A stretch of DNA of 64,000 nt from Polaribacter sp. IC073 (GTDB taxonomy: Bacteria > Bacteroidota > Bacteroidia > Flavobacteriales > Flavobacteriaceae). The notes beneath the pieces are model-generated. The model did no database searches. It was not told the origin of the DNA and saw only the letters and a program-made list of their open reading frames with translations. Numbering within the stretch: position 1 is the first letter of the stretch; every line of letters begins with the position of its first letter. The translations under genes were made by a program, and so were the position numbers. This document shows, in pieces, positions 1 through 7,256 of the stretch. Location: contig NZ_VORS01000007.1 in the NCBI RefSeq assembly GCF_007997075.1, forward strand, positions 62,001 to 126,000. Direction: 5' to 3'.

Positions 1-1
1 A

Positions 2-133
2 CCAGACAAAATTAATTATGAGTTGTTAGAAAACAGAACTCGTTTGGTTTTTCATACCGCTTGGGAAGTTGCAAACATGGATAAAAGAATTGTTGCTGAT
101 AAAGCTGAAATTAAAAAAGAAGAAACTAAATAG
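2..133 (+). CDS. M28-family metallopeptidase, C-terminal end (partial)
   Basis: The window opens inside this gene; 43 codons and the TAG stop remain. The residues around DKINYELLENRTRLVFHTAW match, from memory, the C-terminal tail of Bacteroidota M28 zinc peptidases, where a DKI(N/D)Y segment is followed by a helix of the form RLVFxTAWEVAN. The metal-binding residues lie upstream of the window. The lysine- and glutamate-rich end is typical of the last residues of such proteins. A strong hairpin terminator follows directly. A decayed second copy of the same 3' end lies about 1.1 kb downstream. The family call is from motif resemblance over a short stretch, so it is moderate. Confidence 0.6.
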   Translation, partial: PDKINYELLENRTRLVFHTAWEVANMDKRIVADKAEIKKEETK

Positions 134-156
134 ATGTTTTCTTACACAGTATACCA

Positions 157-190
157 AAAACCGAGCCTTTGCTCGGTTTTTTTTTGTTTA
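157..190 (+). terminator. Rho-independent terminator of the M28 peptidase gene
   Basis: CCGAGC and GCTCGG arms flank a short CTTT loop and are followed by a run of nine T. The same hairpin recurs with one base change at 1430-1458. Confidence 0.85.
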
Positions 191-388
191 AAATGGTTGT
201 TTATACTTGATGCCTTTCTCCTTAAAAAAATATATCTTAGCTAACACTTATATAACTCATTCTAATGACAACATATTAGTGTTTAAATTAGCTGTAATTA
301 CATAAAAAAAAACCACATAAAAGAAGACCGAAACCCTGTTTAAAATGGGAGAATATTAAAACACGATCAAGTAAAAAAACCTAATAGT

Positions 389-727
389 ATGGAAAATATA
401 GTAAAATTAGCACAGTTGGCTGTAGCAATATCGGTTGCTTATGTATGGATTTTTAGATTTCATAATGTCCTTAAAGAATTTAAACAATTCGGATTAAGTG
501 ATTTAACTCGAAATTTAATAGGAGCAACAAAAATATCTTTAGCTACTTTGCTTGTCGTGGGCATTTGGCATTCAGCATTCGTATTTATTCCATCGGTTCT
601 TATGGGGCTGTTAATGATAGGCGCTCAATATTTTCATTTTAAAATAAGCAATTCGTTTATAAAACGTTTACCCTCTCTAATTCTTTTAATTTTATGCGCT
701 TTTATAGCATTCTTATCAATTCAATAA
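389..727 (+). CDS. DoxX-like small membrane protein
   Basis: A 112-residue protein with about four hydrophobic segments (roughly residues 5-23, 46-64, 66-83 and 93-110). A polar stretch, VLKEFKQFGLSD, follows the first segment. This layout fits the DoxX-like family of small four-helix membrane proteins, whose biochemical role is mostly unknown. It is the first of two genes of equal length separated by 6 bases; both carry an EFK(Q/R)FGL motif at the same place, so they look like a tandem duplicate pair. No clear promoter was identified in the 189 bases upstream. Family assignment is from topology and the shared motif. Confidence 0.6.
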   Translation: MENIVKLAQLAVAISVAYVWIFRFHNVLKEFKQFGLSDLTRNLIGATKISLATLLVVGIWHSAFVFIPSVLMGLLMIGAQYFHFKISNSFIKRLPSLILLILCAFIAFLSIQ

Positions 728-733
728 TCAAAC

Positions 734-1072
734 ATGGATATAGATACAATATGCATTTTAATATCAAGTTTATCCTTTTTTGCTTATGTCCTCTCCTACT
801 TCATCTCACCGTCTATGAAAAAAGAATTTAAACGGTTTGGATTAGAAAAAATTGGTTTATTAACAATAATATTACAATTGATTGGAGCTACAGGTTTGAT
901 TGTAGGACTTAAATTTAATTCAATTTTAACAATTTCATCTTTAGGCCTTGCACTGCTTATGCTATCTGGTCTTATTGTAAGAATAAAATTGAAAGATAGC
1001 CTTTGGATATCTTTGCCAGCTTTATTTTATATGGGATTAAATACTTACATCTTTTGGGAATCAATAAATTAA
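734..1072 (+). CDS. DoxX-like small membrane protein, second of a tandem pair
   Basis: Also 112 residues, with about four predicted membrane segments and the motif KKEFKRFGLEK after the first. It begins 6 bases after the stop of the preceding gene, so the two are almost certainly co-transcribed and translationally close. The sequences have diverged widely outside the FK(Q/R)FGL motif, which suggests an old duplication, or that the two form a hetero-oligomer. Function is unknown. The pair is bracketed by an intact and a ruined copy of the same peptidase 3' end, which suggests both arrived in or were moved by the same rearrangement. Confidence 0.6.
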   Translation: MDIDTICILISSLSFFAYVLSYFISPSMKKEFKRFGLEKIGLLTIILQLIGATGLIVGLKFNSILTISSLGLALLMLSGLIVRIKLKDSLWISLPALFYMGLNTYIFWESIN

Positions 1073-1139
1073 CAGGTCATCTAGAGTTGTAGTTCCGTTA
1101 AATTAGGATTATTTGAAAAGTAAACTGATGAAACTAAAT

Positions 1140-1408
1140 TATTAGATTCTAAGCGTTGTGCTCATTTTTTTAACTACCAACTAGCTATTCGTATATATCT
1201 AACGGAAAATAATGTGCCAATTATTTTCTGTTTTAACGGTGCACTTGCAGCTTACCACATACCTCTAAATACTCCAAACAAAATTAATTATGGGCTATTA
1301 AAAAACAGAATACATTCGGTTTTTTACACAATTCGGGAAGTTGTAAAACCTAGACAAAATAATTGTTGCTGATAAAACTGAAGTTAAAAAGGAGGAAACT
1401 AAATAGTT
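1140..1408 (+). pseudogene. Decayed second copy of the M28 peptidase 3' end
   Basis: From about 1276 to 1406 the DNA aligns base by base with positions 2-133 (shared stretches include CAAAATTAATTATG, AATTGTTGCTGATAAA and GGAAACTAAATAG), but with substitutions and small indels that break the frame. Upstream, a reading frame still gives the residues NNVPIIFCFNGALAAYH followed by IPLNT, which resembles the M28 segment before the C-terminal tail. In the frame of that stretch a TGA ends the reading at about 1370. The 5' limit is uncertain. No start codon or complete reading frame survives. Confidence 0.7.
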
Positions 1409-1429
1409 ATTTTCTAATATAGTATATAA

Positions 1430-1458
1430 AAAACCGAGTCTTTGCTCGGTTTTTTTTG
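1430..1458 (+). terminator. Terminator duplicated together with the peptidase remnant
   Basis: CCGAGT/GCTCGG hairpin with a TTT loop and an eight-T tail. It is the counterpart of the hairpin at 157-190, and the similarity continues about 20 bases beyond the T run (AAAATGGTTGTTT in both). Confidence 0.75.
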
Positions 1459-1559
1459 GTTCAAAATGGTTGTTTTGCTTTTTGAATCTGTTATTGAAAT
1501 AATGTAAATTGGCTTCATCCATTCTCTTTTAAAATAAAAATAGTATCACTAATTTCTTT

Positions 1560-2477
1560 ATGAAAAAACTATTAATTATTGGGATCTTATTCCTCTATTC
1601 AACAAATATTTCATCACAAATAAACCCAAAATATTCAACCGTTCAGGTAGTTGCATATTGGTCAAAATTAGAAAAGCAATCTTATAATATCTCTTATGAA
1701 AAACTGAAAATTAAAAATAACGATACAATTTCTAGAGAAATAATGAAATATGAAGTAGATATAAAAGTTATTGATTCTACGAACAATAGCTACACAAGTG
1801 AATGGTTCTATAAGAACTTTACAATTGACACAGATTACGAATTAGTAAAAAAACTAACGGCAATTTCTAAAGACATTTCCGTAACGATCAAAACAGATGA
1901 ACTTGACACTTTTATTGAAGTTGTTAATTGGGAATAAGTTAGAGACTATTTTAGGAAGGTGGCTAAGAAACTTAGTACAGAACTTAAAGACATTCCTAAT
2001 TCTAAAAAAATAATTGAAGATATTATGGAAATTTATTCCACTAAAGAATCTGTAGAAGCAAATGCAATTAAAGATGCTCTTCAGTTCTACTCTTTTCATG
2101 GTGTAAAATATAAACTTGGAGAAGAATTAGAAGGGAAATTAAAAGTAGCTAATAATTTCGGAGGAAAACCATTTGAAACTGATGTAAGTTTCAGTCTAGA
2201 TGAAATAAATTTAGAAGATGGTAATTCGGTAATTAGAATGAAACAAAATGTAAACTCTGAACAATTGACCAATGAAACTTATAATTACTTGAAAAAAATA
2301 GGAACTTTTGGATCAAATATTCCTAAACGAAAAGATTTTCCTTCATTAACTAATGAAACTTGGACAGCATCTAGGGTTCATGGAGAAACTGGTTGGATTA
2401 TTTAAAGTATTGAAACAAAGGAGGTAAAGGCTAAAGAATTAACAAAAATTGAAGAAAGAATAATAGAAATAAAGTAG
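1560..2477 (+). pseudogene. Exported hypothetical protein gene interrupted by two in-frame TAA codons
   Basis: An ATG at 1560 opens a typical signal peptide (MKKLLIIGILFLYSTNISSQ). The frame stops at a TAA at 1935-1937, continues without any shift for 155 codons, meets a second TAA at 2403-2405, and continues in the same frame to a TAG at 2475-2477. The residues on either side of each stop read as one continuous, highly charged protein of about 305 residues (for instance VVNWE, stop, VRDYFRKVAKKLSTEL, and later WII, stop, SIETKEVKAKELTK). A GTG at 1959 could restart the middle part but has no clear ribosome site. The simplest reading is a recently inactivated gene with two nonsense changes. 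I do not recognise the family. Confidence 0.7.
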
Positions 2478-2546
2478 CTTTAAATCACTTAAATTTTAGA
2501 ACACAAATCTGTGATAATTAGTTATTACAAAAAACTTTAAGACAAA

Positions 2547-2577
2547 AAAAAAGCAACTTCTTCAAGTTGCTTTTTTA
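2547..2577. terminator. Bidirectional terminator between the broken exported gene and msrA
   Basis: Perfect 13-base arms (AAAAAAGCAACTT and AAGTTGCTTTTTT) with a CTTC loop. The A-rich and T-rich ends allow it to work for both converging transcripts. Confidence 0.85.
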
Positions 2578-2596
2578 ATAACTAAATATGTAGTAT

Positions 2597-3262
2597 TTAA
2601 TGATTTCCTTTCTTCAATAATTCTGGAAACTTCTTTTTAAATTTATTTAATCTTGGTACAGAGACCGCTTTTACATAACTTTGGTTCGGATTTCTTCTTT
2701 CAAAATCTTGGTGGTACTCTTCTGCTTTGTAAAACTTCGTGAACTCGGTAACTTCTGTAGCAATTTTACGTTTGTACTCTTCTGCACTTAATTTCTTAAT
2801 TGCATTTTCTATAATATTTTTTTCATTTGCTGTTTTGTAAAAAGCAATAGACCTGTATTGCGACCCGTAATCTGGATGTTGTCCGTTTTTAGTTGTTGGG
2901 TTATGAGAACCGAAAAACACGGTCACTAAAGTCTCAAAACTTATCTTTTTAGGATTGTAATACACAGCAACTGCTTCTGCATGTCCTGTTTTTCCTGTTC
3001 CTATTTTTTCATAAGTAGGATTTAATGTTTTTCCGCCAGCGTAACCAGAAACAGCTTCCTCTACTCCTTCTACACTCTCAAAAACAGCTTCTACACACCA
3101 AAAACATCCGCTTGCGAAATACGCTACCTGAGTATCTTTTTGCGGAATAAATGCTGCTTTTACAACCGCTTCTTTTTTGCTTTCTTCGGTATTGGAAAAA
3201 CCAAAACAGGAAACCAATAAGATTGAAAAACTAACTATTAAAATCGATTTTATAATTTTCAT
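2597..3262 (-). CDS. msrA: Peptide-methionine (S)-S-oxide reductase, lipoprotein form
   Basis: MsrA reduces the S form of methionine sulfoxide in oxidised proteins. The catalytic motif GCFWCVE is present, with the reactive cysteine at about residue 53, followed by the family segments SGYAGG, GTGKTGHAEAV and FGSHNPT. I place the start at 3262, giving MKIIKSILIVSFSILLVSCFG, a lipoprotein signal with a lipobox cysteine; a start 13 codons further upstream would spoil this signal. The protein would therefore be tethered to an envelope membrane and repair periplasmic or outer-membrane proteins. The gene stands alone, divergent from dnaX and converging on the broken gene upstream. No fused MsrB domain is present. 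Confidence 0.93.
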   Translation of the reverse strand: MKIIKSILIVSFSILLVSCFGFSNTEESKKEAVVKAAFIPQKDTQVAYFASGCFWCVEAVFESVEGVEEAVSGYAGGKTLNPTYEKIGTGKTGHAEAVAVYYNPKKISFETLVTVFFGSHNPTTKNGQHPDYGSQYRSIAFYKTANEKNIIENAIKKLSAEEYKRKIATEVTEFTKFYKAEEYHQDFERRNPNQSYVKAVSVPRLNKFKKKFPELLKKGNH

Positions 3263-3439
3263 ACTGCTCTTTTTAATATTTATAATAAAAAATTGTACCA
3301 AAAATAAATTTATAACTTTTGATACAATTTTCCGAACTTTTAATTCAAAATAAATAAAATTCTGAATTACTTGATTGGTCGTAAAATTATGCTTCTTTTT
3401 ACAGATGTTTACAACTTTAGCATTTTGTTAAGAAACCTG

Positions 3440-3487
3440 TTTGTATAAAACGCAATAGATGGTTATTTTTGTTAAATAATTTAACAA
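3440..3487 (+). promoter_or_regulatory. Likely dnaX promoter with an overlapping palindrome
   Basis: A TTTG box at 3440-3443, a 20-base spacer and TATTTTTG at 3464-3471 match the Bacteroidota -33/-7 promoter pattern. The perfect palindrome TTGTTAAATAATTTAACAA (3469-3487) covers the end of the -7 box and the expected transcription start. A second small palindrome, CAAGAAAATTCTTG, overlaps it at 3485-3498. The position suits a repressor site, but no binding protein is known. Confidence 0.5.
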
Positions 3488-3574
3488 GAAAATTCTTGTC
3501 TACTTGAACTTGCAGAAAGGTTTATTTTTCGATTGCGCTCAAACAGACATTTAATCTTATTTAATCTATTATAA

Positions 3575-5281
3575 ATGGAGCATTTTATAGTATCGGCACG
3601 TAAATACCGTCCAAAAAACTTTGAGGATGTTGTTGGGCAACAAGCCATAACAAATACGTTAGAAAATGCTATAAAAAACAATCATCTAGCGCAAGCTTTA
3701 TTGTTTACGGGTCCTCGTGGAGTTGGTAAAACTTCTTGTGCTAGAATTCTGGCCAAGAGAATTAATCAGCAAGATGCAGAAAATGCAGAAGAAGAAGATT
3801 TTGCTTTCAATATTTTTGAACTAGATGCTGCTTCTAACAATTCTGTAGATGACATTCGAAGTTTAACAGACCAAGTTCGCATTCCGCCACAAACTGGTAA
3901 ATACAAAGTATATATTATAGATGAGGTGCACATGTTGTCTCAAGCAGCATTTAATGCGTTTTTAAAAACGTTAGAAGAACCGCCTGCACATGCTATTTTT
4001 ATTTTAGCAACTACAGAGAAACATAAGATTATTCCTACTATTTTATCTCGTTGTCAGATATTCGATTTTAAGAGAATTGGTGTTTTAGATGCAAAAAACT
4101 ATCTAAAAATAATTAGCGAGAAAGAAGGAATTACAGCAGATGATGACGCTTTGCACATTATTGCTCAAAAAGCAGATGGCGCAATGCGAGACGCTTTGTC
4201 TATTTTTGATAGAGTTGTGAGTTTTTCCGGTAAAAACTTAACCAGAGAAGCCGTTACAGAAAACTTAAACGTGTTAGATTATGATACGTATTTCGGAATG
4301 ACAGATTTGTTGTTAGACAATAAAATACCAGACGTTTTAAATGCTTTTAATGTTGTTTTAGGAAAAGGGTTTGAAGGGCATCATTTTATTAATGGTTTGG
4401 CAAGTCATTTTAGAGATTTATTGGTTGCCAAAGACAAAGCTACTTTAGAGCTGTTAGAAGTTGGCGACAATGCAAAAAAGAAGTATTTAGTGCAAGCTAC
4501 CAAAGCAAGCATTCCTTTTTTAATGCAATCGATACAAAAAGCAAATGAATGCGATTTGAATTATAGAGCTTCAAAAAATCAGCGATTGCTGGTGGAATTA
4601 AGTTTAATGCAGATTGCCTCTATCACTTTTGATGGAGAAAAAAAAAAACCAGCTAACTACATAATTCCAGCCACTTTTTTTCAAGCACTTTCACCTGCAA
4701 AAAAGAAAACTACAGAAGTAATAGCTCCGAAGACCGAAACTGCAAAAGCACCCGTTGCTCCTGTTGTTACAGCACCAAAACCTGAAACGCCAAAACCTGT
4801 TTTAAAAAATATGGGGCGTTTGAATAAACAACCCAGTAAATATTCTTTAAAAGGTTTTAATCAGCAGAAAGATGTAAAAAAGACAGTTGTTCAAGAAAAT
4901 TTTGACCAGCACCCGAAAGACATTTTTAAAGAGGAAAGATTGCAAGAACTTTGGAAAGAATATGTAGGTATTTTAATCTCGAAAGGAGAAAGAAGTATGG
5001 CTTCTATTATTGGTACAGACATTCCTAAACTAAACCAAGGCTTTCAAATTTCATTTACAGTTCCTAATAAATTAATGCAAGATCAATTTCACAAAGGGCG
5101 CCCTAAATTATTGGTTTTTTTAAGAGAAAAATTAAATAATTATGGTATTGTTATAACGGTAACCTTAAATGAAGCTGTAGAAAAGAAGTTTGCCTACACA
5201 CCAGACGAGAAATATAATAAACTGAAAGAGAAGAATCCGTTTTTAGAAAAATTGCGTCAGACTTTTGAATTAGATTTGTAA
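3575..5281 (+). CDS. dnaX: DNA polymerase III subunit tau/gamma
   Basis: DnaX is the ATPase core of the clamp loader at the replication fork. Visible features are the N-terminal RKYRPKNFEDVVGQ, Walker A GPRGVGKT near residue 46, DEVHMLS near 116, the sensor-1 stretch ATTEKHKI and the SRC motif before QIFDFKRI. The cysteine-rich zinc module that normally sits between Walker A and the EIDAAS segment is replaced by a short acidic stretch (QQDAENAEEEDFAFN), as I recall for other flavobacteria. The clamp-loader part ends near residue 355, directly at an A11 run; a proline- and alanine-rich linker and a C-terminal tau region follow. At 568 residues the length is normal for the group. Confidence 0.95.
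   Translation: MEHFIVSARKYRPKNFEDVVGQQAITNTLENAIKNNHLAQALLFTGPRGVGKTSCARILAKRINQQDAENAEEEDFAFNIFELDAASNNSVDDIRSLTDQVRIPPQTGKYKVYIIDEVHMLSQAAFNAFLKTLEEPPAHAIFILATTEKHKIIPTILSRCQIFDFKRIGVLDAKNYLKIISEKEGITADDDALHIIAQKADGAMRDALSIFDRVVSFSGKNLTREAVTENLNVLDYDTYFGMTDLLLDNKIPDVLNAFNVVLGKGFEGHHFINGLASHFRDLLVAKDKATLELLEVGDNAKKKYLVQATKASIPFLMQSIQKANECDLNYRASKNQRLLVELSLMQIASITFDGEKKKPANYIIPATFFQALSPAKKKTTEVIAPKTETAKAPVAPVVTAPKPETPKPVLKNMGRLNKQPSKYSLKGFNQQKDVKKTVVQENFDQHPKDIFKEERLQELWKEYVGILISKGERSMASIIGTDIPKLNQGFQISFTVPNKLMQDQFHKGRPKLLVFLREKLNNYGIVITVTLNEAVEKKFAYTPDEKYNKLKEKNPFLEKLRQTFELDL
4638..4648 (+). promoter_or_regulatory. A11 tract, candidate slippage site for a gamma-like DnaX
   Basis: Eleven consecutive A encode E355 to K358 at the end of the clamp-loader domains. 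Adding one A (or a -1 ribosomal shift) gives T, S and then TAA, a protein of 360 residues. Removing one A gives N, Q, L, T, T and then TAA, 362 residues. Both shifted frames thus end within a few codons, as at slippage-controlled dnaX genes elsewhere. Confidence 0.45.
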
Positions 5282-5358
5282 CAAAATATTGTTTTTCGCT
5301 ACTTATGAGTATCTTAAATAATAGTACACATGTTATTATGTAGATTTTAATTTCAATT

Positions 5359-7008
5359 ATGAACTATTTCTTAGGAATCTCATTTATTTTAATTCTATGG
5401 TTTTTAATCAGTAATTACCTGTACAAAAAACGGTTGCTAAAATTAAACGCAAAACTATACAGTAATTGGGGACAACCAAAAAAGAAAGAATACTATAATT
5501 TCTTTGTGATTGGTAAATATTTTGAAAATAACGCACACAAGGAAAATGCCTATCATATTTTATCAGAAAAAAGTAAAATTGATCTTGATATCGATGAAAT
5601 CTTCAAATTTATAGACAGAACCTCCTCTAAAATTGGTCAGCAATATTTATATTTTAAGTTAAGAACAATCGGTTCTATTAATGATTTATTAAAGTTTGAT
5701 GAACTGACTTTATTGTTTCAAAAAAACAAAGAATTAAGTATTTCTTACCAGTTAGAATTATCGAAACTAAACACTTCTAACTCCTATTACCTAGAAGAGC
5801 TTATCAATGGTAAACAAGTTCACAAACCAAAGAATTTATGGGTTGTGCAATTGTTAACTATTTGTTCCATTTTATCTATAGCGCTATCCTTCCTTTCTCC
5901 GATTTTCATTCTTCTTATAGTACCCATTTTTGCAGTAAATTCTGTTTTTCACTATAAAAATAAAGGAAATGTACATTATTATCTTCAGGGCGTTAATCAA
6001 TTATCTAAAAGTCTTAAAGTAGCAAAAAAATTATCTAAACATTTAGCAATAAAAAAACATTTTAACGATTTTTCATTTATAGAAAAAATAAGTACAATCT
6101 TGTTAAAATCTAAATTTATTGGTTTTGAAAAAAGGATTAATAATGATGCACTTTTTTTTATTTGGCTTTTTGTAGAGCTTATTAAAATACTTTTTAATGT
6201 AGAATATTTAGTTTTTTATAGCTTTTTAGAAACCATTACTAAAGAGAAAAAAAGTATCGAAAATATGTTTATTTTTATAGGTAAAATTGATGCTGCAATC
6301 TCAACGGCTTCTTTAAAATCTGGAAACTTAAAAAATTGCACACCTAAGTTTAATAAAGAAAATGAGTTGAAATTTAGCGAAATATTTCACCCCTTAATAG
6401 AAAAATGCGTTACTAATACTGTAAATCTATCAGACAAAAGTATGCTTTTAACGGGGTCTAATATGTCTGGAAAAAGTACTTTTATAAGAACCGTTGCTGT
6501 AAACAGTATTTTAGCGCAAACCTTACATATTTGTTTCGCAGATGCATATACTGCTCCTTTTTACAAAATATATTCTTCCATAAGAATTACAGACGATTTG
6601 ATAGAGAACAAAAGCTACTATCTGCAAGAAGTATTAACTATAAAAGAGTTAATTGATGCCTCTATAGATGAAAACCCTTGTTTATTTGTTTTAGATGAAA
6701 TTTTTAAGGGAACAAATACAATAGAGAGAATTTCTGGCGGAAAAGCCATCTTATCCTATTTAAATCAGAAAAAAAATACTGTTTTAGTTTCTACACATGA
6801 TATAGAGCTGACAGAATTATTAGAAAAAGAGGCGTATAAATTGTATCATTTTAGCGAAGATATAGAAAATAACAACCTCTTTTTTGATCATAAAATTAAA
6901 ACGGGCAAATTAAAAACTAGAAACGCCATTAAAATTCTAGATTTATATGAGTATCCAAAAGAAATTATTAAAGAAGCCAAAGAAATAGAAGAATCTTACT
7001 TTTCTTAA
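5359..7008 (+). CDS. MutS-family ATPase with membrane segments
   Basis: The C-terminal half is a MutS-type ATPase: Walker A GSNMSGKST near residue 366, Walker B LFVLDEIFKGTNTIER, and STHDIEL. The middle resembles the MutS core and lever region (IGQQYLYFKLRTIG). The N-terminal mismatch-recognition domains of true MutS are absent. Instead there is one membrane segment at residues 3-20 and a hydrophobic hairpin at about 165-195. Such membrane-anchored MutS-like proteins are common in Bacteroidota and have no established function; a role in mismatch repair should not be assumed. It follows dnaX by 77 bases on the same strand and may be co-transcribed. Confidence 0.85.
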   Translation: MNYFLGISFILILWFLISNYLYKKRLLKLNAKLYSNWGQPKKKEYYNFFVIGKYFENNAHKENAYHILSEKSKIDLDIDEIFKFIDRTSSKIGQQYLYFKLRTIGSINDLLKFDELTLLFQKNKELSISYQLELSKLNTSNSYYLEELINGKQVHKPKNLWVVQLLTICSILSIALSFLSPIFILLIVPIFAVNSVFHYKNKGNVHYYLQGVNQLSKSLKVAKKLSKHLAIKKHFNDFSFIEKISTILLKSKFIGFEKRINNDALFFIWLFVELIKILFNVEYLVFYSFLETITKEKKSIENMFIFIGKIDAAISTASLKSGNLKNCTPKFNKENELKFSEIFHPLIEKCVTNTVNLSDKSMLLTGSNMSGKSTFIRTVAVNSILAQTLHICFADAYTAPFYKIYSSIRITDDLIENKSYYLQEVLTIKELIDASIDENPCLFVLDEIFKGTNTIERISGGKAILSYLNQKKNTVLVSTHDIELTELLEKEAYKLYHFSEDIENNNLFFDHKIKTGKLKTRNAIKILDLYEYPKEIIKEAKEIEESYFS

Positions 7009-7256
7009 ATTACCGATTTCTCTTATAATTGATATAAATCTAAATCCTCTTTAGCCTCATCCATCTTTTAAAATACTATTATTAAGTAAACTCCGCATCA
7101 CCTTTTTAATAGACAAAGTAATCGATTTTTATTCCTTGAAAATGCCTCTAAAACGTAACTTTATACGGTTCCTGTATCAATTTTAACTCTGTAATTGATG
7201 AAATAATGTATGGCTTCACTTGAATATATAGCATCCACATGAAATGAACAAGTACC

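Noticed and set aside
1298-1522. Minus-strand reading frame of 74 codons
   Set aside because: It runs antisense across the peptidase remnant and duplicated terminator, starts in no plausible promoter context, and has no recognisable motif.
1935-1937. TAA as a reassigned or readthrough codon
   Set aside because: TAA ends many clearly complete genes in the window (for example mnmE and susC), so reassignment is not credible; readthrough at both sites lacks supporting context.
1854-2099. Minus-strand reading frame of 81 codons
   Set aside because: Antisense to the broken exported-protein gene; its residues are typical of an AT-rich shadow frame.
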